The notes under the pieces are model-generated. The model saw nothing but the letters and a program-made list of their open reading frames with translations, had not been told where the DNA came from and did no database searches. Position numbers and translations under genes: made by a program. Positions 1-8,412 of a DNA stretch of 64,000 bases are shown piece by piece (the first letter of the stretch is position 1; each line of letters opens with the position of its first letter). Source of the DNA: Nesterenkonia cremea. GTDB lineage: Bacteria > Actinomycetota > Actinomycetes > Actinomycetales > Micrococcaceae. The DNA lies in contig NZ_BMIS01000003.1 in NCBI RefSeq assembly GCF_014642675.1, positions 62,001 to 126,000 of the forward strand, written 5' to 3'.

Positions 1-879
1 AAGACCACTGTCTCCGGGATCTCACGCGGCACCGAGACCCTGATCCACCGCGGCGGGGTCCCGCCGTCCATCACGCACCTCATGACCGCCCCGCTGCAGC
101 TGGGCGAGCTGCCCTTCCCCGTCTCCCACGGCTATCTCAACGTGGGCACGGTGCTGGAGGGGCCCGAGGAGCTGTCCGGACGCCAGGTCTTCACCCTGGG
201 CGGGCACCGCGACCACATCATCGCCGCACCCGAGGACTGTCACCCGCTCCCCGAGGGCTGCCCGCCCGAGCGCGCGCTGCTGGCCGGGGGCGCCGAAGTG
301 GCACTCAACGGACTCTGGGAGGGCCAGGTGACAGTGGGTGACCGCGTCGCCGTCGTCGGGGCCGGAATGATCGGGCTGAGCACTGCCCTGCTGGCCGACC
401 GATTCCCGCTGCAGCGCCTGCAGGTGGTGGAGACCTCCCCGCATCGCCGTGAGGCGGCCGCCGGGCTCGGGCTCGACGCTGTCTCACCTGATCAGGCCCA
501 GCAGGACAACGACGTGGTCCTGCACAGCTCCGCCAGCTCCGCGGGGCTGCGCACCGCGCTGACCCTCACCGGCGACGACGGCGCCGTGGTGGAACAGTCC
601 TGGTACGGCACCTCTGAGCAGCAGATCCCACTGGGCGCCGATTTCCACGCCCGGAGGCTGCGGCTCCTCTCCACCCAGGTGGGTGAGGTCCCCCTGCTGC
701 GCCGGCACCGACGCAGCCGTGGCGATCGCCTGCGCACCGCCCTGGACCTGCTGGACCCGCGCTTCGACGCCCTGATCACCGGGCGCTCCCCGCTGGAGAA
801 GTTGCCCCAGGTCATGGACGATCTGGCCGCCGGCGCGGACTGGACCCGGCAGACCATCTGCCATGTCATCGACCACTGA
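1..879 (+). CDS. Zinc-type (MDR) dehydrogenase, 5' truncated by window edge
   Basis: The reading frame is open from base 1, so the N-terminus lies outside the window; about 292 codons are visible. The visible part begins with an SGISRGTE segment typical of medium-chain dehydrogenases that travel with pterin-synthase homologues. It then has a Rossmann dinucleotide motif VAVVGAGMIGLS about 117 residues into the visible part. The likely role is NAD(P)-dependent oxidoreduction of an unknown alcohol or carbonyl. It is followed after 38 bp by a PTPS-like gene and a glycosyltransferase on the same strand, so the three probably form one operon. The substrate cannot be read from the sequence. Confidence 0.8.
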   Translation, partial: KTTVSGISRGTETLIHRGGVPPSITHLMTAPLQLGELPFPVSHGYLNVGTVLEGPEELSGRQVFTLGGHRDHIIAAPEDCHPLPEGCPPERALLAGGAEVALNGLWEGQVTVGDRVAVVGAGMIGLSTALLADRFPLQRLQVVETSPHRREAAAGLGLDAVSPDQAQQDNDVVLHSSASSAGLRTALTLTGDDGAVVEQSWYGTSEQQIPLGADFHARRLRLLSTQVGEVPLLRRHRRSRGDRLRTALDLLDPRFDALITGRSPLEKLPQVMDDLAAGADWTRQTICHVIDH

Positions 880-917
880 ACCTGCCCGCTGAAACCCCAC
901 CTGCTGAAAGGACCCCG

Positions 918-1313
918 ATGAGCACACGCATCTTCCGCCTGACCGTGGATGACCACATCATGATCGCCCACAGCCTGCAGAGCCCCTTCTTCGGCCCGGC
1001 CCAGGGACTGCACGGCGCCACGCTGAGCATCCACGCCACCTTCGAACGGGCGGGCCTGGACGAGCACGGCGTGGTCATGGACATCGGTGAGGCCACCGGC
1101 CTGCTGGACCAGGCGCTGGCTCCCCTGCGCTACGCCAACCTGGATGAGCGCCCCGAGTTCGAGGGCACCTACAGCACCACGGAGAAGGTCATCGAGCACA
1201 TCGCCGAGACCCTGACCTCCCAGCTGCCCGAGGGGCACGGGCTCCGCGCCCTCGAGGTGGAGGCCGAGGAGCATCCCCGTGCCCGGGCCGAGGTGCGGGT
1301 GGAGCTGGTGTGA
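918..1313 (+). CDS. 6-pyruvoyl-tetrahydropterin synthase / QueD-like protein with altered active site
   Basis: 131 aa, the usual length of the T-fold PTPS/QueD family, which acts on dihydroneopterin triphosphate in pterin or queuosine synthesis. His18 and His32 line up with two of the three zinc-binding histidines. The third, in the HGH motif, is Ala34 (LHGATL). No cysteine (PTPS, QueD) or glutamate (PTPS-III) stands at the catalytic position just before this motif. The Asp-His pair of the LDHxxLN motif is also replaced (LRYANL). The glutamate of the usual PTxEN motif is kept (STTEK). The fold assignment is good, but classical catalysis is doubtful. ATG start behind AAAGGA. Its stop overlaps the GTG of the next gene. 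Confidence 0.75.
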   Translation: MSTRIFRLTVDDHIMIAHSLQSPFFGPAQGLHGATLSIHATFERAGLDEHGVVMDIGEATGLLDQALAPLRYANLDERPEFEGTYSTTEKVIEHIAETLTSQLPEGHGLRALEVEAEEHPRARAEVRVELV

Positions 1314-2431
1314 CCACGCTGCTCTGGGTGGAGCCGGACCTGGGCACCATCAGCGGCGGCCTGCGTTATAACCAGCAGCTCCGCGCCGCGCTCAACACCT
1401 CCGGCGTGCAGAACCCGGTGCTCAGCCTGCCCGGCGATTGGAGCGCTCCCCTCACGGCCGACGGCCCCGGCCTGGTCGCCCAGGTCACCTCCGCCGCAGA
1501 AGAGCACGACGCCGGCGCTGTGGTCATCGATGGACTGATCGGCTCGGCCTGCCCTGAGCTCTTCACACCTGCTGAGCCCACCCGCATCCTGCTGGTCCAC
1601 CTTTCGGCGGCCCTGGCTCAGGAACTGGAAGGTCAGCAGCTGGAGGGCGCAGCCTGTCCTGAGACCCCCGATCCTGAGGTCCTCCGGCGCGAGGAGCTGG
1701 CCGTGGAGTCTGCCGATCATGTGATCACGGCCAGCCGGTGGTCGGCCGAGCAGCTGCGCCGGCGCTACGGCCGAGAGGAGATCATCGTGGCGCTGCCAGG
1801 GATGGAGCTCAGACCAGAGACCCCAACAGGCCAGACCTCATCAGCTCAGAACCCAGCAGTCCAGAACCGGGAAGCCCAAACCCCCGCCCCGGCCGACCGG
1901 CCCATCCCCCAGCTGGCCTGCGTCTCGGCCTTCCTGCCGGTGAAGAACCACCGCCTGCTGGCCCCCGCGCTCGAACCGCTGCTCGACCTCCCCTGGGAGC
2001 TGACCCTGGCCGGACCGCACAGCCGCAGCGACTACGGGGGCGAGGTGATCGAGGAGCTGCGGCATCGCCTCCCCGGACGGGTGCGCAGCCTAGGAACGCT
2101 GAGTCCTGCGGAGGTCGCCCAGCTGTGGCAGGACACCGACCTGGTGCTGCTGCCCTCGGCAGTGGAGACCTACGGGATGGTGGTGGCCGAGGCCTGTGCG
2201 GCAGGAGTCCCCTCCTTCATCCCGTCAGGGACCGGAGCCGTGGAGGCCGCAGGAGAGGCCGGCGTCGTGCTGGATCCGCAGCGGCCGCAGGAGTGGACCG
2301 CAGCGCTGCGGCAGTGGCTGAGCAGCTCGGAGCAGCGTGCTGATCTGCGAGAGCGGGCCCGCCGGCGTCGGGACTCTCTGCCGAGCTGGGAGCAGGCGGC
2401 GCAGCAGTTCCGCGTCCTGCTGCCTGAATAA
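1310..2431 (+). CDS. Family 4 glycosyltransferase
   Basis: 373 aa, a GT-B fold retaining glycosyltransferase of the GT4 type. The signature E-x7-E is at Glu286 and Glu294 (VETYGMVVAEA), where the sugar nucleotide binds. The N-terminal acceptor half starts WVEPDLGTISGGLRY, as in GT4 enzymes with a glycine-rich loop. A low-complexity linker rich in Ser, Pro and Ala (about residues 170-195) separates the halves. It starts at GTG, overlapping the stop of the PTPS-like gene (GTGA), so the two are translationally coupled. In context it may glycosylate a pterin-like or related small molecule; that acceptor is inference only. Confidence 0.8.
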   Translation: MTTLLWVEPDLGTISGGLRYNQQLRAALNTSGVQNPVLSLPGDWSAPLTADGPGLVAQVTSAAEEHDAGAVVIDGLIGSACPELFTPAEPTRILLVHLSAALAQELEGQQLEGAACPETPDPEVLRREELAVESADHVITASRWSAEQLRRRYGREEIIVALPGMELRPETPTGQTSSAQNPAVQNREAQTPAPADRPIPQLACVSAFLPVKNHRLLAPALEPLLDLPWELTLAGPHSRSDYGGEVIEELRHRLPGRVRSLGTLSPAEVAQLWQDTDLVLLPSAVETYGMVVAEACAAGVPSFIPSGTGAVEAAGEAGVVLDPQRPQEWTAALRQWLSSSEQRADLRERARRRRDSLPSWEQAAQQFRVLLPE

Positions 2432-2475
2432 GCGTGTGCTGCCCTGATGAGCCGCCGCTGTGAAGACCACAGAAG

Positions 2476-2552
2476 TGGTCGGGGGTGCGGGACTTGAACC
2501 CGCGACCCAAGGATTATGAGTCCTCTGCTCTAACCAACTGAGCTAACCCCCG
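2476..2552 (-). tRNA. tRNA with CAT anticodon (Met, or Ile2 if lysidine-modified)
   Basis: Full cloverleaf on the minus strand with a 7-bp acceptor stem (CGGGGGT/ACCCCCG), D-arm GCTC/GAGC, anticodon loop CTCATAA, T-arm GCGGG-TTCAAGT-CCCGC, discriminator A and an encoded CCA end; 77 nt. C1-G72 pairs normally, so it is not the initiator tRNA. A CAT anticodon fits elongator methionine or the AUA-reading tRNA-Ile2. The arm from anticodon to T-loop resembles bacterial Ile2, so the amino acid is left open. Confidence 0.93.
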
Positions 2553-2660
2553 TGGACCGAGCCCGCCGCCGCAGCGGCAAGGTTCAGCGCCGTCCATCCT
2601 ATCCGAGCCTGAGAGCCCCGATGCTCAGCACAGGACTGTCAGCACAGGACCGGCAGCGGC

Positions 2661-3875
2661 TCAGCTCTCGAAGGTCTCCTCGTCATACTGCCGAGTGTGC
2701 ACCCAACCGGCTCCGCGGTAGAGGTCCTCGAAGGCGCTCATCGTCCGGAAGATGCTGTGCCGGGTGGCCTTCTTCAGGCTGTGCAGGCCCATCGCCATGC
2801 GGTCCTCCTCGCTCTGGGTGACCACCTGGGTGAGCTTCTGAGCCAGGTCAGCGGCATCGCCGGGGGCGAAGAGATAGCCGTTGCGGCCCTGGTCCACCAG
2901 ATGCGGCAGCGCCAAGGCATCGGCCAGCACCACGGGCGTCTGGGCAGACATGGCCTCCAGGGAGACCAGAGACTGCAGCTCAGCGGTGCCGGGCTGGCAG
3001 AAGACATCGGCACGGATATAGGCCCGGCGCAGCTCGTCCTCGTCCACATAGCCGCGCAGATGCACCCGGTCCTGCAGGCCCAGGTCCTCGATCTGCTGGT
3101 TCAGTCGGTCGCGCTGCTCGCCGTCGCCGAGGATCTCCAGACCGATGTCCAGGGCAGGGTCGGTCTGGGCCACGGCGTCGATCAGCAGGTCCACATGCTT
3201 CTCCACCGCCAGGCGACCCACGAACAGCACGGTGGGGCGCTCGTGGCGCTCGATCTGCTCCTTCGGCCGCGGCTGGTAGTACTCCACGTCGATCCCGTTG
3301 GAGAGCGGCAGCACATGCTCGAAGCCGGCCTTCTCCTCCATGGTCCGGGCGGCCAGCGGCGTGGGCGTGGTGACCACGGACGCCTTGCCCATCAGCCGGG
3401 ACATGTCCCGCCAGGAGTTCCGATGGACGATGTTCTTGAACCACTGCGGGAACGGCAGGAACGGGTCCAGGTTCTCCGGCATGAAATGGTTCGTGGCCAC
3501 TGTCCGCAGCCGGCGCTCCTCCGCCATGAGGATGGCCGCCTTGCCGATCATGTAGTGGCACTGGACATGGACCACATCAGGCTTGATCTCATCCATCAGG
3601 CCTCCCATGGCCGGCTCCACCAGCCAGGGCAGGCACAGCCGGTAGTACTCGTGGGTGGGTGCCTTGAAGGAGCGGAACCGGTGGACGGTGGCCTCATCGG
3701 TGTGCTGGACGGTGTCCGGGCCGGGCTCATTGCGCGCCGCCGCCACATGGACCTCATGGCCCCGTGCGGTCATATGACGGGCCAGCCGCTGGCAGAACAC
3801 TGCGGCACCGTTGACGTCGGGCGGATAGGTGTCGGCGGCGATGAGGATGCGGAGCTTCTGCTCGGAAGTCACCAT
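2661..3875 (-). CDS. Family 4 glycosyltransferase (membrane glycolipid type)
   Basis: 404 aa GT-B enzyme. The N-terminus (RILIAADTYPPDVNGAAVF) is typical of GT4 enzymes such as PimB-like mannosyltransferases and diacylglycerol glycosyltransferases. The C-terminal donor half has LFVGRLAVEKH and the E-x7-E pair Glu299/Glu307. It starts at ATG, overlapping by 7 nt the stop of a CDP-alcohol phosphatidyltransferase. The pair therefore probably builds a glycosylated membrane lipid, with the phosphatidyltransferase making the acceptor lipid. No signal peptide is seen; it should act at the inner face of the membrane. The sugar and acceptor are not determined. Confidence 0.85.
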   Translation of the reverse strand: MVTSEQKLRILIAADTYPPDVNGAAVFCQRLARHMTARGHEVHVAAARNEPGPDTVQHTDEATVHRFRSFKAPTHEYYRLCLPWLVEPAMGGLMDEIKPDVVHVQCHYMIGKAAILMAEERRLRTVATNHFMPENLDPFLPFPQWFKNIVHRNSWRDMSRLMGKASVVTTPTPLAARTMEEKAGFEHVLPLSNGIDVEYYQPRPKEQIERHERPTVLFVGRLAVEKHVDLLIDAVAQTDPALDIGLEILGDGEQRDRLNQQIEDLGLQDRVHLRGYVDEDELRRAYIRADVFCQPGTAELQSLVSLEAMSAQTPVVLADALALPHLVDQGRNGYLFAPGDAADLAQKLTQVVTQSEEDRMAMGLHSLKKATRHSIFRTMSAFEDLYRGAGWVHTRQYDEETFES

Positions 3876-4567
3876 GTACGCCTGTCATCCTCCATCTGGA
3901 TCAGCTCACGCGGCGGGGGTTCGTCCTTCTGCGACCACTGGCCCCGGCTGCGCGGGGCGATCCCCTCACGGCGCAGCCGGCGGGCCTTGGCATGGGCCTG
4001 GACCAGGTAGTCCGCTGACGCCACGATGTGCATCAGACAGCCGGCCGCCAGGATCGCCTCTGCGATATAGACAAGAATGGTACCGCTCAGCCCCGGGGAG
4101 TGCGCCAATAGGATCAGCGGGGCGCCCACCAGCAGGCCTGCCGTGCGAAACTTCCCGATCAGCGAGACCGGCAGCTCCGGGGAGCCGCGGAACAGCAGCA
4201 CGGCGTTGAGGAACAGGATCGCATCCGGGATCACCACGGCCAGCACCACCCAGGGCGGGGCGATGCCGAAGACCACCAGGGTCAGGGTGACGATCGTCAG
4301 CGAGAGCCTGTCGGTGAGCGGATCCAACCAGGTGCCCACCACGCTCATCTGGTCGAAGCGACGGGCGATGAACCCGTCCACCCAGTCGGTGGAGCCCAGC
4401 ACGGCCAAGACCCAGAAGGCCGCAAGATAGCTCCCCTGGGCCACGAGCAGGACGAAGACCGGCACCAGGAGGAACCGGCAGACGGTCACCACATTGGGCA
4501 CCGTCCAGAACGTATCGCGCACTGTGTACTCGAAGCCCTCCCGGGCTCCGGCACCGATGATCTTCAC
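3869..4567 (-). CDS. CDP-alcohol phosphatidyltransferase family membrane enzyme
   Basis: 232 aa integral membrane enzyme that transfers a phosphatidyl group from a CDP-lipid to an alcohol. The family motif D-x2-DG-x2-AR-x8/9-G-x3-D-x3-D is complete in the segment DWVDGFIARRFDQMSVVGTW followed by LDPLTD. Several hydrophobic helices surround it. The GTG start is chosen because it lies 10 nt after the stop of the upstream gene; a longer frame would run back into that gene. The C-terminal tail is charged (ARRLRREG...PPPREL). It overlaps the downstream glycosyltransferase. The alcohol (glycerol phosphate, inositol phosphate or other) is unknown. Confidence 0.83.
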   Translation of the reverse strand: MKIIGAGAREGFEYTVRDTFWTVPNVVTVCRFLLVPVFVLLVAQGSYLAAFWVLAVLGSTDWVDGFIARRFDQMSVVGTWLDPLTDRLSLTIVTLTLVVFGIAPPWVVLAVVIPDAILFLNAVLLFRGSPELPVSLIGKFRTAGLLVGAPLILLAHSPGLSGTILVYIAEAILAAGCLMHIVASADYLVQAHAKARRLRREGIAPRSRGQWSQKDEPPPRELIQMEDDRRTW

Positions 4568-4577
4568 TCGGGTGAGT

Positions 4578-5504
4578 CTATTTCTTGGTGAGCTCGCGCA
4601 GGAAGACGGCGCCGGCGGCGGTGGAGGCACCCAGCACAGCCAGGGGCTTCCAGCGGGTGGAGACGAACTCGCCCACCTGGGAGTCGTCCTCGGCGGCCGA
4701 GGATCCGGCCGCGGAGGCGGCAGGCCTGGAGGAGGCAGACTTCGACGCCGAGGGAGCGGCGTCGTCCTTCGTGGAGGCTGAGCGCACCTTGCCGGTGAGG
4801 CCGGAGACGGCGTCGCGCGCCTCCTGCTTCAGGGAGTCCTTGTTGCTGCGGGCGCGGACCTGGTCCTGCAGGGAGCCGATGTGGTCGCGCCGCAGAGCGG
4901 TGCGGCGCAGCAGCTCGCGGTAGGTGGGCGGAGTGGGCTCGCCGCCGCCGGGCTGCTTCTTCTCCTCGGCCTTGGCGCGCTTGGCCTCCTCCTTCTGGCG
5001 GCGCTTCTCCGCGTCCTGGCGGTCCAGCTCCTTGGGGTCGAAGCTGCTGCCCTGCTTGGCCACGCCGAGGTCCAGACGGAAGCCACGGATGGCGTCCTCC
5101 GGCACGAAGGGCAGAGCCTTCTTCAGACGCAGGTAGCCCACCAGGGCGAAGAGCAGCGCGATGATCAGGAAGATGCCGGCCACGATGAGCGCAGCGGCCC
5201 AGAGCTCGAAGATGAGCGCAAAGGCCGCGACGGCGGCGATGATCAGCGCCACCACGAGGAAGGCTGCGAAGACCAGACCCACGACCATCAGGGCTGCGGC
5301 GATGCCGGCTGCGATGCCCTTAGTCTTCATCTGGCCGATGGCCAGCTGGATCTCGTCATTGATCTGCTTGGGGCCGAGCCTCAGGAGAACCTTGAGGACG
5401 TCGAACAACGAAGTCTTCGGAGTGTTGTCCTTGCTCGGCGCGGCATGCTGGGCCACAGGTCGTGCCTCCATCGTGACGGGAGCTGCTGGTCTGGGTGGTT
5501 CCAA
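4578..5504 (-). CDS. Phage-holin-family (actinobacterial) membrane protein
   Basis: 308 aa. Residues about 20-60 form an amphipathic region, followed by two long hydrophobic helices (about 60-130), as in the actinobacterial phage-holin superfamily III. A long Lys/Glu/Ala-rich coiled region follows (KRRQKEEAKRAKAEEKK). A hydrophobic C-terminal helix (LAVLGASTAAGAVFL) ends in ELTKK. Despite the name, such proteins are common housekeeping membrane proteins and no phage genes are nearby. The first start is TTG at 5504; an ATG 33 nt downstream at 5471 is an alternative. Function unknown. Confidence 0.7.
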   Translation of the reverse strand: MEPPRPAAPVTMEARPVAQHAAPSKDNTPKTSLFDVLKVLLRLGPKQINDEIQLAIGQMKTKGIAAGIAAALMVVGLVFAAFLVVALIIAAVAAFALIFELWAAALIVAGIFLIIALLFALVGYLRLKKALPFVPEDAIRGFRLDLGVAKQGSSFDPKELDRQDAEKRRQKEEAKRAKAEEKKQPGGGEPTPPTYRELLRRTALRRDHIGSLQDQVRARSNKDSLKQEARDAVSGLTGKVRSASTKDDAAPSASKSASSRPAASAAGSSAAEDDSQVGEFVSTRWKPLAVLGASTAAGAVFLRELTKK

Positions 5505-5524
5505 ACTACCACCACCAGCCTGTC

Positions 5525-5548
5525 GGAGGAGGCACGGGGTCCTCCTCC
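5525..5548 (-). terminator. Hairpin terminator after the YedE gene
   Basis: GGAGGAGG and CCTCCTCC form a perfect 8-bp stem around an 8-nt loop, 16 nt past the YedE stop and before the holin-family gene. There is no clear U-run. Confidence 0.5.
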
Positions 5549-5563
5549 TGCGAGGTCAGCGCC

Positions 5564-6862
5564 TCAGCAGACCGAATCGGTGGGCTTGGGGTTGGCCAGG
5601 CCCAACCAGGAGCGGACCTTCAGACCGGCCCAGGTGCCGACCAGCGCCGCCGCGGCCCACAGCCAGCCGGAGACCGAGCCGGAGCCGATGCCGCCCAGGT
5701 AGGCGCCGATGTTGCAGCCCTCGGCCAGCCGTGCGCCGATGCCCATCAGGATGCCGCCGAAGAAGGCGATGCCGAAGTTCTTCCAGTCGACCTTCCGGGC
5801 GAAGGCCCAGGCGCCGCCGGCGGCCGCAGCGATGGCGGCACCGACCATGATGCCGATGTTGGTGAGCGAGTTCTGGTGGGACAGGATCGAGCCCTCAAAC
5901 ATGACGGCCCAGTTCTCCTGCTGCCAGAACTCCCAGGTCTCGGGCTGGAAGCCGAAGAGCTGCAGGAACTTCACGCCCCACAGGGCGAAGGCGTTGGTCA
6001 CGCCCCAGATACCGCCGGAGACCCACATGACCGCGCCACCGAGCACTGCCAGGACCAGGGCGCCCACCCACATGGACCAGGAGCCGCGGATGGCACGGAC
6101 CCAGCCGGTGGCACTCGGCGGAGCACCGGTCGGCGGCGGGTTGCGGCGGGCCTGCACAGCCCGGGAGATGGCCACGATCACCAGCAGCACCAGGATGGTG
6201 ATGCTCCAGCCGCCCACATGGCCGACGTGGTCGGAGAGCAGCACCGGCTCCATGCCCGGCAGATCGGAGACCAGCGGGAAGAAGAACGGCGAGGTGTAGA
6301 TGACCGATCCGGCGATGAAGCCGATCAGCGTTGGGATCACAGTGGAGTTGCCCGAGCCCACGGCGAACAGCGTGCCGGAGGCGCAGCCGCCGCCCAGCTG
6401 CATGCCGATGGCGAAGATGAAGGCTCCCAGGAACAGCCCGACGCCGATGGTGCCGGCATAGGGCGTGGGCTCGTTGCCGAAGCCTCCCCAGCCGGTGGTG
6501 AAGAGCAGCATGAAGATAGTGGCGGTGGTGCCCAGCAGCAGCGCGTGGTTGCGCAGCCCCTGACCGTTGCCCACGGCCACCAGCTGGCGCCAGGCGGAGG
6601 TGAAGCCGAAGCGCGAGTGGAACAGCGCGATGCCCAGCCCCAGGCCGAGCACGAAGAGCACACCGAAGTAGAGGCCCTGGTTCGCATCGGCCTGCAGCGT
6701 GTTGGAGAAGAAGATCCAGGTCAGCAGTCCGGCTGCGAGCAGCAGGAAGATGCCGATCTTGCCGCGCTGGGGCGGATCGGCAGGGTCCGGCGTCGGCGGT
6801 GCGACGCAGGTGGGTGCAGGCGTGAACATCGAAGAGTCGATTGTGGTGGGATTGGTCGCCAT
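5564..6862 (-). CDS. YeeE/YedE family sulfur-compound transporter
   Basis: 432 aa polytopic membrane protein with two copies of the YeeE/YedE signature, each with one cysteine: GMQLGGGCASG (Cys160) and GARLAEGCNIG (Cys383). Family members such as TsuA import thiosulfate, passing it along conserved cysteines; others are linked to selenium. The ATG at 6862 is chosen because GAGGAG lies about 12 nt upstream; the frame is open another 31 codons but begins without a good ribosome site. No TusA/SirA-like partner or rhodanese gene is visible nearby, so the substrate is inferred from the family only. Confidence 0.85.
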   Translation of the reverse strand: MATNPTTIDSSMFTPAPTCVAPPTPDPADPPQRGKIGIFLLLAAGLLTWIFFSNTLQADANQGLYFGVLFVLGLGLGIALFHSRFGFTSAWRQLVAVGNGQGLRNHALLLGTTATIFMLLFTTGWGGFGNEPTPYAGTIGVGLFLGAFIFAIGMQLGGGCASGTLFAVGSGNSTVIPTLIGFIAGSVIYTSPFFFPLVSDLPGMEPVLLSDHVGHVGGWSITILVLLVIVAISRAVQARRNPPPTGAPPSATGWVRAIRGSWSMWVGALVLAVLGGAVMWVSGGIWGVTNAFALWGVKFLQLFGFQPETWEFWQQENWAVMFEGSILSHQNSLTNIGIMVGAAIAAAAGGAWAFARKVDWKNFGIAFFGGILMGIGARLAEGCNIGAYLGGIGSGSVSGWLWAAAALVGTWAGLKVRSWLGLANPKPTDSVC

Positions 6863-7044
6863 AACAGGTTCAGCTCCTCGTGGCGGGACACCGCGCGAAG
6901 AAGGCGGCCCAAAAATGGTAGAGGACCAAACTTCAGCGCGGCAGGCCGATGTCACACAGCGTCATGGACTGCCGCTGAGCAGGCTCGCAGCCGGGGTGCG
7001 GAGGGAGCTGGGCCGCGCTCAGGATCCGGGCGTAGCATGGGGGC

Positions 7045-7497
7045 GTGTCCGCGCACTTCGATCTCGACGACGACTTCTACGCCAACACCTTCACCGAGGA
7101 GGACCAGGCGGCCTTCGAGGCTGAGCCCGAGTCGCCGCGGAAGTTCCTCATCGCCTGGGCGTTGGCGCTCTTCCTGGGACCCATCGGTGCCCAGCGCTAT
7201 TACCTGGGGCTGATCCCCACCGCCCTGACCAAGACGTTCCTCTTCGGCTGCGCGGCCGTCTTCGTGGTCCTGGACAACGTCAACGTGTCCCTGCTGTTCA
7301 TGGGTGTGGTCACCGCATGGACCATCGTGGACCTGTTCCTGCTGCTCTCGGGCACCATGCGCGATCAGCACGAGATGCGCCTGACCGGCTTCCAGAAGTT
7401 CGCCGGCCCCTGCGCGGCGATCACGGTGATGGTCCTGGTGGGCTTTCTGATCACCGCGCTGGTGATGGGCACCAGCTCCGGGGTCACCGACGGCTGA
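7045..7497 (+). CDS. TM2 domain-containing membrane protein
   Basis: 150 aa. An acidic N-terminal cytoplasmic segment (HFDLDDDFYANTFTEEDQ) precedes a TM2 domain: a first helix followed by the conserved turn FLGPIGAQRYYLG, then a second helix, and two further hydrophobic segments towards the C-terminus. TM2 proteins have no settled biochemical role. It starts with GTG and is divergent from the YedE gene. It converges with the siderophore-reductase gene, with only 11 bp between the stops. Confidence 0.8.
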   Translation: MSAHFDLDDDFYANTFTEEDQAAFEAEPESPRKFLIAWALALFLGPIGAQRYYLGLIPTALTKTFLFGCAAVFVVLDNVNVSLLFMGVVTAWTIVDLFLLLSGTMRDQHEMRLTGFQKFAGPCAAITVMVLVGFLITALVMGTSSGVTDG

Positions 7498-7508
7498 GCT
7501 GGGCTGAT

Positions 7509-8375
7509 TCAGGCGGGGTCGATCTGGCCGACCGGAGTCCGCTTCTCCGCCTGGAACTCATCCTCCACGCGTCCGTAGGCCCAGTAGGCCGAGAGTGACA
7601 TCCCCTTGCGCGGCAGGCCGCGCTCATCCACCAGGGCGCGGCGGATCTGCTTCATCTGCTCGCGCTCTCCGTGGATGAAGACTTGGATGTCGTTCTCCTG
7701 CGGATCGGGCAGCTCAGCGGTGCGCAGGTGCTCTGCCAGCTGCGTGTTCTCCGGGGTGAACTCTCCCCCGCGGTGCAGCCAGACCACCTCGACGCCGACC
7801 GGTGGGTTCAGCGGGAGCTCCTCCGCGGAGTCGTGAACCTCGATCACCGCCAGGCCGCGGGCCTGGGGCTGCATGTTCTCCAGGGCGGCCGCGATGGCGG
7901 GCAGCGCGGACTCATCACCGGCGAGGAGGTGGAAGTCGGCGTCGCTGCGCGGTGCGTATCCAGCGCCGGGGCCGAAGAAGCTGATCTGATCGCCGGGCTC
8001 AGCGCGCTCGGCCCAGGGCCCGGCCATGCCCTCATCGCCGTGGGTCACGAAGTCCACCCAGATCTGGCGCTGCTCACGGTCCACGTGGCGGATGGTGTAG
8101 GTCCGGGTGACCGGCATCTGATCCACGGGCAGCTGCTCGCGCAGGGCGTCAAGGTCATAGGGACGCTGGAGGCCGAGTGCGGGATCAGCGAAGAGCAGCT
8201 TGATGTATTGATCGGTGCACGACGTGCGCTCGCCTGAGTTCTCGGCGTCGTGGTCGCGGAACTCCATGCCCTCGAAACCCTCGCCGCCGAGGACCAGTCG
8301 CACCATATGGGGACTGATCTGCTCGCGGCGGATCACGGTGAGCAGATGCTGGGTACGTGGCTTGCGCTGTGTCAT
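7509..8375 (-). CDS. Siderophore-interacting protein (NAD(P)H-dependent ferric-siderophore reductase)
   Basis: 288 aa cytoplasmic flavoprotein of the ViuB/SIP family, which releases iron from imported ferric siderophores by reduction. The N-terminal FAD-binding barrel has the motif RTYTIRHV (about residues 91-98). The C-terminal SIP domain contains LLAGDESALPAI and the terminal family block YWAYGRVEDEF. Starts at ATG. The bases just upstream carry a DtxR/IdeR-like inverted repeat, consistent with repression when iron is plentiful. No siderophore biosynthesis or uptake genes are in the window. Confidence 0.9.
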   Translation of the reverse strand: MTQRKPRTQHLLTVIRREQISPHMVRLVLGGEGFEGMEFRDHDAENSGERTSCTDQYIKLLFADPALGLQRPYDLDALREQLPVDQMPVTRTYTIRHVDREQRQIWVDFVTHGDEGMAGPWAERAEPGDQISFFGPGAGYAPRSDADFHLLAGDESALPAIAAALENMQPQARGLAVIEVHDSAEELPLNPPVGVEVVWLHRGGEFTPENTQLAEHLRTAELPDPQENDIQVFIHGEREQMKQIRRALVDERGLPRKGMSLSAYWAYGRVEDEFQAEKRTPVGQIDPA

Positions 8376-8393
8376 CGCAGTCCACGGTACAGG

Positions 8394-8412
8394 AAGGTAA
8401 ACCTTAGTCTAA
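8394..8412 (-). promoter_or_regulatory. Candidate iron box (DtxR/IdeR type)
   Basis: AAGGTAAACCTTAGTCTAA contains the perfect palindrome AAGGT-AA-ACCTT followed by TTAG-T-CTAA. It resembles the TTAGGTTAGSCTAACCTAA consensus at about 12 of 19 positions. It lies 19-37 bp upstream of the siderophore-reductase start and overlaps the purU stop. Confidence 0.4.

Noticed and set aside
4578..5504. Holin-family gene as a sign of a prophage
   Set aside because: No capsid, tail, integrase or lysin genes nearby; this holin family is widespread as a host gene in actinobacteria.
5495..7213. 572-residue plus-strand ORF opposite the YedE gene
   Set aside because: Antisense shadow with Gly/Gln/Asp/Glu/His-biased composition; the opposite strand encodes a clear transporter.
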